Shown: positions 32,930-42,112 of the stretch, in pieces
Position numbering within the stretch: the stretch's first letter is position 1
Layout: the number at the start of each line of letters is the position of its first letter
Made by a program: the position numbers and the translations under genes
Notes under the pieces: model-generated
Database searches by the model: none
Seen by the model: only the letters and a program-made list of their open reading frames with translations
What the model was told of the DNA's origin: nothing
Source: Bettongia penicillata ogilbyi
Lineage: Eukaryota; Chordata; Mammalia; Diprotodontia; Potoroidae
Direction: 5' to 3'
Length of the DNA: 64,000 nt
Assembly: GCA_023548195.1 (NCBI GenBank)
Contig: JAJHZJ010000008.1
Span: forward strand, 6,514,215-6,578,214

Positions 32930-33146
32930 ATCAACCTTTGCTCACTTGGTTTTCCCAAGGCCACTCTCTCTTAGTTTTGCTCCTTTTTAGGATATTTTGT
33001 GGTATCTTCATTCTTTTCATGCCTACTAAATGTGGATACCCTCTAAGGTTCTGTCCTGGGCCACCTTTTCTTCTCCCTTTATACTATCCAACTTTTGATC
33101 TCTTCTGCAACATGTTTTCACTTATCTCTATGAAGATGATTTCCAG

Positions 33147-33387
33147 AAGTTTAAATACTTTGGGCCCATAATGAGAAGAATGGACTTATTGGAAAAGACC
33201 CTGATATTGGGAACAATTGAAGGCAAAAGGAAAAGGGGATGGCAAAGGATAAGATGGATAGATGGTGTCATAGAAGCAACAAACATGAACTTGGACAGAC
33301 TTTTGAGACATAGTGGGGGATAGATGGTCCTGGTATACTATGATGCATGGGGTCATGAAGAGTTGGATACAACTGAACAACAACAAA
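33147..33387 (+). mobile_element. RTE-like LINE 3' end, 5'-truncated, nested in L2
   Basis: It ends GGTCATGAAGAGTTGGATAC then AACTGAACAACAACAA. A 54-codon open frame at 33159-33323 reads MRRMDLLEKTLILGTIEGKR and then WQRIRWIDGVIEATNMNLDR. This is the conserved C-terminal text of RTE/Bov-B-type ORF2 (basic GKRxRGxQRxRW motif). The non-coding end is nearly that of SINE-A copies here, so this LINE type is the likely source of SINE-A mobilisation. Confidence 0.8.
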
Positions 33388-33689
33388 TATCCAGCCTCAG
33401 TCTCTCTCTTGAGCTCTTGTCCTGTATCATCTCAAATTGTATATCCCATAGGCATCTAGAACTTACCAGGTTTAAAGCAGAACTCATTAGCTTTGCCTCC
33501 AAACCTTCTTGTCTTCCGGTTACTTTTCAGGTACTCTGGAGAGCACCACTGTCCTACCGATAACCCAAGGGTCATCCTTAAGTACTCACTGTTCACTAGT
33601 CTTGTCATATTTACTGTCACAGTTTCTCTCCTGCATTCCCCTTCTCTCACCTTTCCCAGCCACCAACTCGGATAGGTACTTATCCATCT

Positions 33690-33983
33690 GGTTGGTTGGT
33701 TACTGTTCTTTGTTTTTGAAAAGGACTAAAATAACATCATCATGATAAAGTGAAATTTCAGTGTGTCTGACCCTGGCTGATCAGACCAATACAAGCTCGG
33801 AATGCTCTACCACAAGTTGGGCACGGATAGTCCATGTGAATATTTGGGGTGGATACTCCAAATGTGCATTCGATGTTTACTTTGTGCTCTCTCAATTCAG
33901 CTTTGCTCATAGAGAACAGCAGCCTTTCTGATGTGAGCACGCCATGCTGAGCGGTCCTGTGCCCGTGTCTCTCCAACAAAAGT
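33690..33983 (-). mobile_element. 3' end of a second LINE, antisense, nested in L2
   Basis: Its 3' end on the minus strand resembles the SINE-B tail (TCCTTTTCAAAAACAAAGAA against TCCTCTTCAAGAATGAAGGA). It carries the coding relic at 33758-33979. The clade (RTE-like or L2-like) is not certain from memory. Confidence 0.65.
33758..33979 (-). pseudogene. LINE ORF2 C-terminal tail with a degenerate zinc finger
   Basis: 73 open codons. The start GHRTAQHGVLTSERLLF resembles the D-R-x-W-x-x-xx-xGA segment that follows the reverse transcriptase in several non-LTR elements. The end CPTCGRAFRACIGLISQGQT-H is a Cys2-His2-like finger in which the first His is replaced by Gln. Such terminal fingers (xRIGLxSHxRxH) are known in non-LTR ORF2 proteins. 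It is a relic, not a gene: no start context, the remainder of ORF2 absent. Confidence 0.6.
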
Positions 33984-34735
33984 GCAGGTCTGACATGTCA
34001 CTCTCTGCTTCTCCCCTCCCCCAGAAAACTCCAGTGGCTCTCTATTACCTCCAGGATGAAGTAAAAATGTTTTGGCATTTAAAGTTCTAGACTGCTTGGT
34101 GTCATCCTACTTTTCCAGTCTTTTTATATATTCCTTTCCTCTCTGCAATATGCATTCCAGCCAGACTGGCAGAACTGCTGTTCATTTTCATTCCTTGTAC
34201 ATTTGGGTTGATTTTCTCCCATTTCTGGCATGCTCTTTATTCTTGCTGAATTCTTGCTCACCTCCCCAGCTCTAATTCCATCATCTGCAGGAGACTTTAC
34301 CCAGCCTTCCCCTCTAAGATGACTTTCCATCTACTTTATGTATATCTTGTATGTACTCTGTACGTATGTGCTTTCTTTCCATTAGAAGGCAAGGTCCTTG
34401 AAGTCAGGGGCTGTTTATGGTTCTGCATTTAACACACGTGTCTGACTTATAGTAAATGCCAAATAAATGCTTGTTGATTGATAGTTCACCAATATAAAAA
34501 TCAATATTAATTGACATGTAATTGACTTCTACAAAGAAAGAACTATCATTTTGCAATGTAATAAATGTTGCAGGAGGCTCAAAATTATCAAAGCCTCTTT
34601 AAACAGCTAATTATTAAAGACCTTAAAACTTATGATTCCATCCTCATTGGATTCATTTAAAAATATATATGAATATGTAAATATATACATGTACATATAT
34701 GTGTGTGTGTGAAAATAGGTAAATATACACAGACA

Positions 34736-34978
34736 TGTTCTTTCTAGGTGGCATAGCGGATACAGCACTAGGTCTGGAGTCAGGAAGACCTGAATTCAAG
34801 TCTGGCCTTAGACACTTGTTAGCTGTGTGACCCTAGGCAAGTCAATTCAACCTGTTTGCCTCAGTTCCTCATCTATAAAATGAGCTGGATAAGGAAACGA
34901 CAAATCACTCCACTATCTTTGCCAAGAAAACCCCAAATGGGGTCATAAAGAGTTGAACATGACTGAAATGACTGAATT
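34736..34978 (+). mobile_element. SINE-A, near full length
   Basis: TAGGTGGCATAGCGGATACA, TGTTAGCTGTGTGACCCTAG, ATAAAATGAGCTGGATAAGG, CCCCAAATGGGGTCATAAAG and AGTTGAACATGACTGAAATG. Confidence 0.92.
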
Positions 34979-34979
34979 C

Positions 34980-35543
34980 TTTTCATTATAACTTAAGAAG
35001 ATAAAAACAAATAAAATTAAGAGACAAAAAAATCTTATTCTTCATAGTCTTACTTATGAAGTTAGTTTAACAATTTTGTAGAATTTACTGGACTCCAGAA
35101 AAACAAGTAAATTTGATTAATGTGACCCAGGGGCCTTGTATGAGCTCAGTGCATTGAGCTGCATTATTTATACTCTGCAGTGATGATATTTCTTCCTTCT
35201 ATCTTCCCCAAGACAGAGAAAAACTTCCATTTTGGAATGGCAAGATACTTTCACATCCAAAACTAATAGCTTAAATCTCTTGACAGAATTGAAATCCAAA
35301 AGAAATCATAGTAGTCTAGAAGGATGGGCTGAATCCAATGCGATGAAATTAATATGGCTAAATGTATAATAAAAATAAATGTCAAATATTCCCTTTGAGC
35401 TAAAAACAATATGGTTAGAGAGCAGTTTATTTGAAAAGTATATGGTGATTTTATAGGAGCAGAACCTCAATATGAGCTAAGAGTTGGACGAGGCAGAACA
35501 AAGATATGTTTTGGTCTTCAGCAGCATTAGAAGAAACATTGTC
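34980..35543. other. Unassigned single-copy-looking DNA
   Basis: No repeat or gene recognised. Confidence 0.45.
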
Positions 35544-35544
35544 T

Positions 35545-35625
35545 AGGGCAGGGGTCCTTAACCTTTTTTGGATGAGAGACCTCTGTGGCAATCTGGTGAA
35601 GTGGGCTTCTAAGAAAAATGTTTTT
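35545..35625 (-). mobile_element. hAT-like element end, antisense
   Basis: GCAGGGGTCCTTAACCTTTT, then GGCAATCTGGTGAAGTGGGC and TAAGAAAAATGTTTTTAGAT: the reverse complement of the right part of the 29672-29872 element. Confidence 0.7.
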
Positions 35626-35635
35626 AGATGTATAA

Positions 35636-35818
35636 AATGAATATATAGATAAATACATATATGTACACATGTATGTACAAACATACATATGTTAATTTGG
35701 GGATTTGTGAATGTGTGACATATACGTGGGTATGTATGTATATATCCTATAGGTATGTGTATATGTGTGTTTGCATGTATATGTGTGTATGTGTGCGTTT
35801 GTGTATGTATGTGTGTGA
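35636..35818. repeat. Degenerate TATG/TG-rich simple repeat
   Basis: ATGTATGTA, TATGTGTGTATG and GTGTGTATGTGTGCG units over about 180 bases. The 143-codon minus frame at 35451-35882 depends on this tract (His/Ile/Thr repeats) and is an artefact. Confidence 0.85.
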
Positions 35819-35879
35819 TGACTTCACAGGAGAGCAAACAGGATGATTCTGGAGCTAAAAAAAATATCAAATGAGTATT

Positions 35880-36560
35880 CATCGAAGTAATTGGGGATGT
35901 TTACCCTGGAAAAAGGAAGACTTATGGCAGGACAGGACTATTTTTTAAAAGATATTTTATATTCTATTGTCATATGTATATTTTATATAAAATTATATAT
36001 TAATATATTAATCATAAAATATTTTATATAATGTAATTTATAATTAATATAGCTAAAATAAAATATTATATTATAATAGCTATTAACATAAAGTACATCC
36101 TGTACACATATACAGGAGTGCTTTATGTTATATGTTATATTATTGTAACAATAGCTATTACATATTAATTATATTAGCTATTATGTTATGTAACATATAA
36201 TTACATATAATTATTATATATTAATCATAAATCACATGTTATATAAAATACAGGAGTACTTTATGTTATAATGAAGAGGGATTAGACTTAATTTTATTTA
36301 CCCCCTTGATCAGAAGTAGAAATAATATGTGAAAACAGCGGATTTCACTTCTAAACTTTCCAAGTCTTTCCTCATCCAAACATCAACTTTGTTGCCCCAG
36401 GAGGCATGGAGTCCCCTTGCCGTAAGCGTCACTGAGTCTCTGTTAGAGATATTGAGGAGGGTATTCCTTTTGGGGAATGAGTTAAACTAGGAGATCTCTT
36501 GGGTCATTTCCAAACAAGTAACTAAGAAGCTGAAATTCTTTACCTTTTCACTTATTCTAC
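35880..36560 (+). mobile_element. CR1 3' end with an AT-rich interruption
   Basis: Left part: TTGGGGATGTTTACCCTGGA, AAAAGGAAGACTTATGG. After the AT-rich block: AGAGGGATTAGACTTAATTT, then GGCATGGAGTCCCCTTGCCG, GAGGAGGGTATTCCTTTTGG and GAGTTAAACTAGGAGATCTC. This is the CR1 sense 3' order. Confidence 0.7.
35942..36266. repeat. AT-rich expansion with dispersed subrepeats
   Basis: About 325 bases dominated by TATTA and ATAATTA motifs. CAGGAGTGCTTTATGTTAT (about 36114) recurs as CAGGAGTACTTTATGTTAT (about 36251). Confidence 0.85.
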
Positions 36561-36574
36561 CTCATTGCTTGGCA

Positions 36575-36765
36575 GAGTCTAGTATAGTAGAAAAAATGTT
36601 ATATTTAGAATAAGACTTGCCTTTCTCATTTACTACTTGTATGACCATAAGCCAGTCACATTGTCATCTTTGGGCATTACTTTTCTCATCCTCAAAATGG
36701 CAGAATTATGTCTGATGATCCCTTGGATCCTTTTCTGCTCTAAACCTTTGATTCTACAAGCCTGA
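36575..36765 (+). mobile_element. MIR-type SINE
   Basis: GAGTCTAGTATAGTAGAAAA, TTTACTACTTGTATGACCAT and the ending TCTGATGATCCCTTGGATCC. Confidence 0.6.
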
Positions 36766-37208
36766 GAAAGAACACAAACTATTGACAAAGGCATTGGATA
36801 GGGTCAGAATCTAATATTAGTGCCTGGGAGACCAGATGCCTTCTTGTCACAATGGTATATGTGTTACGGTATCAGAAGAGGCATGCAATTGAACAAATGA
36901 ATGTGTGTGTGTACATTTGACAGCTGTCGCCCTATGCACATTTACTCTTGCTGTATGCCTCGCTAAGATCTCCTAATAGGATCAGTAAAAGCCAGCTCTT
37001 CCTTGAGCATTGGCCAAGAACAAGCCTAGAATAAAGAGTAATTCCAAGAGGTGGAAAAGAAAATTTTCTTCTTGGTTGTCCAAGACATAGTTTGTCATCC
37101 CTTTTCCAGATGTGAAGAGATAAATGATAAAATGATAAAAGATAAAACAAAAATTTTAATATAAGATGCTACTTGTAGAATGTTTAGAATTATAGGCATT
37201 TGAGGTCT
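36766..37208. other. Unassigned DNA
   Basis: No family recognised; 72-codon minus frame at 36932-37150 without domain. Confidence 0.45.
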
Positions 37209-37209
37209 T

Positions 37210-37420
37210 AGTGATTTCAGTGGCTTCAGGGCCAGAAGACCTGGTCAAATCCTGTCTCTGACAAATACTAGCTGTGTGATCCTCAGAAAGTTACTTCATC
37301 TTTTAGTGCCCTAGACAGTTCTCTAAGACTTAGTTACAGAGAAGGTGCTGATACGCACTGGTAGGAGGTTTCCTGATCTGGGAATTTCTCTATCAATGAA
37401 ATCACAGATCAGTCCCTATC
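37210..37420 (+). mobile_element. SINE-C
   Basis: GGGCCAGAAGACCTGGTCAA, TACTAGCTGTGTGATCCTCA, GACAGTTCTCTAAGACTTAG, AGAAGGTGCTGATACGCACT and CAATGAAATCACAGATC. The best-preserved SINE-C copy here. Confidence 0.8.
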
Positions 37421-37839
37421 TTTATGTTTATAACAAATGAACACTGATATAGCATTAAAACAATACTAGTGGCCTTCCTATCTTTGCAGGTGAAAGAAAT
37501 ATGACTAGTCTAGGCACCTAATGTTCACACCATTTGGTACAGGTTTAGGCCGACTTTTAGAATACTAAATAATACATATATTTTTTGCACTATGTCAAAA
37601 TTAAGTTCCTTAGGAGTTAACTGGTAATTATATATGCCATCTCAGCATAGGAACATGATCATTCCTTCAGTTCGGAATTTAGTTTATGACATAAAGCTCA
37701 TAAAGAAACACAATTTCAAAACCATATAGGATATCATCATTAACTTTAAGAACTGGCATGGTGATCCCTTTCCTGAAGCACATTGTGGGTGGTGGTAAAG
37801 TCATAATATTTGGAGTTCCTTATAAATGAAATTCAACAA
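37421..37839. other. Unassigned DNA
   Basis: Unique-looking; nothing recognised. Confidence 0.45.
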
Positions 37840-38464
37840 ATAATGGTAATATAAACTGATGTGTGAACAAAAGAGTTAAACAGATTTTGTCCATTTATCA
37901 ATTACCATTACAGTTATTCACTAATCTAGCCAGTAAAGAGAGGCAAAAACAAAATAATCAAAATTTGAAATGAGAAAACAATTACAGTGAATGGATAGGA
38001 AAGAAATATTAAAAAATGAATATACTCAATTCATAACAACAAAATGGAAAATAATTGAAATGGATGAGTATTTGCAAAAATACACAGGTCAGATTAGCAA
38101 AACAGGTCATGGAGACTCTAAACAACTTAGTCTGCTAAAAAGTACATAAACAAAAAATAAACTCTGAAATGTAAAACTCCCACAACAACCCTCATGATGA
38201 TATATTTAAAAATGAAGTTCTACCATTAAAAAAAAAACAAAGTAGCTCATGGATTATATATATTATTGAAAAAAATGGAGAAATAAATCACCTTATCAAA
38301 GTGCTTTTAAAAGATGAGTATGGTCTTGATACCCAAAGGAAGGAGAAATATAACACAAAAACATAAACTCAATATCACTAATGAACATTGATACAAAGAA
38401 AAACAAAAAGTAAAAATGAAATATTACTAATGAATATAGATGCAGTAGCTAACTAGATCTAGTA

Positions 38465-38800
38465 ACCTATTTTTTTAAAATTTTATTCTCAAGACAAAAA
38501 ACAAGCATTTCCGAAACAAAATAGAAGAGGGGGAAAAAACATGATTGTACATGAAACTGCAACTCTATTATGTACAACTTGCTATTCTTTTTAAATATAC
38601 AATAAAGTTACCTGAAACCATTTTCTCTGTCCACTAAGACCTCAGATGCCTATAGTTCTAAACATTCTACATATTTTAAATATACAATAAAGTTATTATA
38701 CAATAAAATATATCCCCCTTTCCCTCTGCCCTAGAGATGACTACCATTAGACACAAATATGTGTACGTATGTATACACACATGCACATACAAACATACAC
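38465..38800 (-). mobile_element. L1 3' UTR, antisense, nested in the L1 relic
   Basis: TTAAAATTTTATTCTCAAGA, ATTGTACATGAAACTGCAAC, TATTATGTACAACTTGCTAT and ATGACTACCATTAGACACAA. Same 3' UTR as 15615-16700, with a local repeat of TTTTAAATATACAATAAAGT. Confidence 0.75.
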
Positions 38801-39081
38801 ATACAGACTAAATAAATGAGACCTAGGATGAATACATGAAGAAATTAACATTTCATAAACCCAAGAATATAAAGTGCTAGAGAAATGACTGTTCATAGGC
38901 AGTTGTTGGGAAAACTAGGTTTAGATGGGCTTCTTACACCAAGTTATGTTCCAATTAGATAAAATGACCTAAATATAAACATCACACTATAAGAACTTAG
39001 AGAATAATAAGTCATATCTTTCACATTTATGACTAGATTAATTCATAATCAGAAACTAAATGAAACTAAATTCATAATCAG

Positions 39082-39139
39082 AAACATAAATAGGTAGCAT
39101 TACGTTACCAGTGATGACTTGGGTAGAATCCAAGACATA
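39082..39139 (+). repeat. 58-bp dispersed exact repeat, copy 1
   Basis: Starts AAACATAAATAGGTAGCATT and ends GAATCCAAGACATA. Base-for-base identical by eye with 40539-40596. Confidence 0.9.
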
Positions 39140-39410
39140 AAAACAAGATAAACACCTTATAATCAAGGTGTTCTAACAAAATTACAAAAATAAAATCAAT
39201 AGTTAGAAGCAGAAGAAAAGCTATAGACTACATATAATATTTAAATAAATACCTTTGATATTTTTAAAAAATCCATAGGAAATGGATAAAAAAAAATGAG
39301 GAGATTTCCCAATAAACAAATAGTTAAAGGATATGGAGAAAAAAAGTATGAGTGTTTTGTTTTTTTGGAGGCAGTCAGGATTAAGTGACTTGCCCAAGGT
39401 CACACAACTT

Positions 39411-39411
39411 T

Positions 39412-39481
<70 letters not shown>

Positions 39482-39728
39482 TTAGGTAGGAAAAGCATAG
39501 ATTTGTAAAAGTTTTTCACCATGAAACTGAGGCAAAACCAACACAAAGATTGAAACACCTACAGCAACAATAGAAAAGGTTGAGTTTTACAGAGAACAAT
39601 TACATGTTTCTCATCTAAACTACCTTTTACTTTATTTACTGTACTGCCAATAAAAATATCAGTACTGAAGATAAAAATACTGTCCTCTTCTAGACAAGGT
39701 CTATGTGTCCTGCATGATAGGAAAGGGT
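39411..39728 (-). mobile_element. Unidentified insertion with (AT)n-tailed end and 9-bp target duplication
   Basis: Flanked by ACACAACTT at 39402-39410 and 39729-39737. On the minus strand the insert ends in a short A run followed by about 32 AT units, like a decayed poly-A tail. The body (39484-39728) matches no family I recognise. It could be a retrocopy of an unknown transcript or of a rare SINE. Confidence 0.5.
39415..39478. repeat. (AT)n microsatellite, about 32 units
   Basis: Pure AT dinucleotides followed by T6. Confidence 0.97.
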
Positions 39729-39849
39729 ACACAACTTATTAATTTGAACTCAGGATTTGAACTCAGGTCCTCCTGACTCCAGGTCTGATGCTCTATCTAC
39801 TGCGCCACCTAGTTGCCCTGGATTATGAGTATTATATGAGTATTATGAG

Positions 39850-39995
39850 TTGAAAGAGACCTATGTATCATCTAGACCAACCATCTCTATTTTGTGGTTA
39901 AGGAAAGAGATGCCTTAGAAAAAAAGTGACTTGTATGAGATCCAACAGAAAATGGTAGAATTAGGACTGAAATCCATTTGAATTACGCCCAAAAC
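39850..39995 (-). mobile_element. MIR-type SINE, antisense, decayed
   Basis: TTGAAAGAGACCTATGTATC, ATCTAGACCAACCATCTCTA, AAGTGACTTGTATGAGATCC and AGGACTGAAATCCATTTG. Confidence 0.55.
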
Positions 39996-40538
39996 ATCCT
40001 ACCCAACATTGGTAAAGCCTCTGGCAAACATATGTCTCCTTATTTAATGCCAAGGTATTCATATTTGTTGAAATTTAAATGGTGATTTATTGAAGAAAGT
40101 CATCTTTGTGTTAACATCTATCAAGGAATCTTCTAAGATCTTATCATACACATTGGGGATACTTTGTTGGAGATGCAAGTCCTTAAGGCCGGGGTTTATT
40201 CTGTTTACTTCTATGTCCTTAGAAAATAATCAACAGACAATGAATAGTGGGATGATGGGTTTTTTTTTTTTTATTTCTCAGTCCTCAGTCAATCATGGGA
40301 CTAGGAAGCTGCAGTCTGACACCAAGTCCTCTGTGATTTCAGTGATGCCAGTCTAATTCCTGCTGCCAAGGCCCATTTTTCTAACATTAATATTCTCCTG
40401 GAGATTCTTTTTCTGAAAATCACGGCATATGCAAATCGTGGAAGCACAGCACACCATTATCGCTGAAGAATCAAGACTACAGCTGACTCAAAACACAAGG
40501 AAATATTGCATGATAAACATAAGGAAATATTGCATGAT
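39996..40538. other. Unassigned DNA; short tandem repeat near its end
   Basis: A T13 run lies at about 40260. A 24-bp unit (AAGGAAATATTGCATGATAA-ACAT) occurs twice at about 40497-40544, directly before the 58-bp repeat. The 88-codon frame at 40090-40356 shows no domain. Confidence 0.5.
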
Positions 40539-40596
40539 AAACATAAATAGGTAGCATTACGTTACCAGTGATGACTTGGGTAGAATCCAAGACATA
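40539..40596 (+). repeat. 58-bp dispersed exact repeat, copy 2
   Basis: Same orientation as copy 1 and 1457 bases downstream of it. Flanking sequences are unrelated on both sides except for ACAT-rich text. Confidence 0.9.
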
Positions 40597-41903
40597 GGAG
40601 GTCAGAAAAGATCACATAATGAGAATAATAGATGATACGCATAAATCACATATAATACTAATATCCATGAAATAATAAAAGAGATAAATAAAAGGGTAAA
40701 ATTTCCAGTCTATTAAGCAAATTCCCTAAGGAGGAATTTTGTGAGGACATGGATAAAACGGCACAGATAAGAAGGCATGAATTGATTACAATTCTCATTG
40801 GAACTCATAGTGATGATATTGCAGATCCATAAAAGTATAAGCATCAAAGTCTATATGAATGCTGAGAAAAACAGATATGATGCAATAAAAAGATATGATA
40901 ATACCTTTTCATTGTTTTCCTTCTACTTAGTTCTTCTGTAAAATAAGGTTGGATTATATGCTCTTTAAGGCCTTTTATCAAACAAATCCTTATGTTTATT
41001 CTCAGTTTTTTTTTGTTTGTTTTGGTGAAAGAAAAAAGACTGAAAATCTTTCTAAAATACACTAAAATAGTTACCAGTCATATTTCTTAATAGCCAGTAG
41101 CAAAAGTTTATAGGATCATAAATGTGCGAAGGGTCGAGGACAGCCAAGAGTAGACGGTAGTCAAGGAAATAAAATAGGCTTAAAGTTCCTTGCAGTTGCT
41201 GCATCTACTCTTTTTCCTTTTCTTTAGGAGTCCTTTTCTAAAAGCACTAAAGGCCCACATGAGTATTAATGGGAAGATAGGAAAAAAAAAGCACAGGAGC
41301 TAATGAAATGCTGTTACCTATTAGACTTAAAAAAAAGAAAACCTACCAATGGGGTCTAGGCAGCAGCTTTCTTAAAACCCTTGATTTTCCTACTCTGGTC
41401 ACAAAGAGAAAAAACTGGCTTTCTCACATGAGAGAGTTATACCTTGGAAATTTTCAAGGAAACGTTTGACCGATTGACTCAGCACTTCATGGTGTCAACA
41501 ATTTCAAATGTTAGACAATTTACATAAAAACATTATTTGTTTGAGTCTCAGCAGTGGATTTTACCCTATTGTCTGGTGCAATTCCGCTGACATTAACACT
41601 ATTATTGTGCTGCATTAATTTGAGATACACAGTAAACCTTCCTGGATAATGACTGTTTTGTAATTCACAGAATGACTCATGGAAAATATAGATTTCGTTT
41701 GCCAAAATGCAGTAAGTTTGAATTGAGAAGCGTCTTGCTGTGCTGAAATGGGTCCAATTGACTTAATAGGCAAGTCCAAAGCTATAGGCCACTTTAAAGA
41801 ACAAAGCTCTGTTGGATCACTGCATCTGCTTGGAGAAACAGAAACAAACAAACATAATGAGATTCCTGGGATACATTACTAAGGTAGAATGTTATGTGAT
41901 TAA
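40597..41903. other. Unassigned single-copy DNA; possible conserved non-coding element
   Basis: Over 1.3 kb with no recognisable repeat, the longest such stretch in the middle of the window. The core at about 41440-41840 is complex, non-repetitive, and holds GTGCTGCATTAATTTGAGAT. No splice-flanked exon is evident in the frames present. Regulatory role is inference only. Confidence 0.3.
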
Positions 41904-41904
41904 A

Positions 41905-42112
41905 TTATAGAGAAGCAGCATGGTAGAAAACTGGTCTGAGAAGTGAAAAGACCTAGGTTCAAGACTGTTCTCTGACTTTACACTAGTTGCACTACCATGG
42001 AGAAGTCATTTAGTCCCTCAGTGCCCCGAGGCTACTCTCTATAAATTATAGAGGGGCTGCTGATCTACATCATTGTAAAGACTTTCAAGCATGCTGATAA
42101 ATCATAGGTCTG
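41905..42112 (+). mobile_element. SINE-C
   Basis: AGAAGCAGCATGGTAGAAAA, AGACCTAGGTTCAAGACTGT, GAGGCTACTCTCTATAAATT and GAGGGGCTGCTGATCTACAT. Confidence 0.75.

Larger units (their letters stand above)
32930..34490 (+). mobile_element. L2 ORF2 C-terminal half and 3' UTR, split twice
   Basis: Three pieces in order: 32930-33146 (GTTCTGTCCTGGGCCACCTT, reverse-transcriptase region), 33388-33688 (CAGAACTCATTAGCTTTGCC, GGGTCATCCTTAAGTACTCA) and 33985-34490 (CAGTGGCTCTCTATTACCTC through AGTAAATGCCAAATAAATGC). Each junction joins smoothly in the L2 order when the inserts are removed. No long frame survives. Confidence 0.85.
37840..39350 (+). mobile_element. L1 ORF2 relic, split by an antisense L1 3' end
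   Basis: RT-region text: TTGATACCCAAAGGAAGGAG (LIPKxxR) and TCAATATCACTAATGAACAT at 38325-38390, where L1 reverse transcriptases have LIPKPG...NYRPISLMNID. The C-terminal region resumes after the insert: GTTGGGAAAACTAGGTTTAG at about 38905 and CCCAATAAACAAATAGTTAA at about 39309. Stops abound; the 5' limit is uncertain. Confidence 0.6.
39358..39822 (-). mobile_element. SINE-D, antisense, split by an unknown insert
   Basis: Left part (39358-39410): TTTTTTTGGAGGCAGTCAGG to GGTCACACAACTT. Right part (39738-39822): TTTGAACTCAGGTCCTCCTG to GCGCCACCTAGTTGCC. The two are one SINE in order and orientation. Confidence 0.8.

Noticed and set aside
35451..35882. 143-codon minus-strand frame
   Set aside because: It is driven by the TATG/TG-rich repeat (His, Ile, Thr runs) and has no domain.
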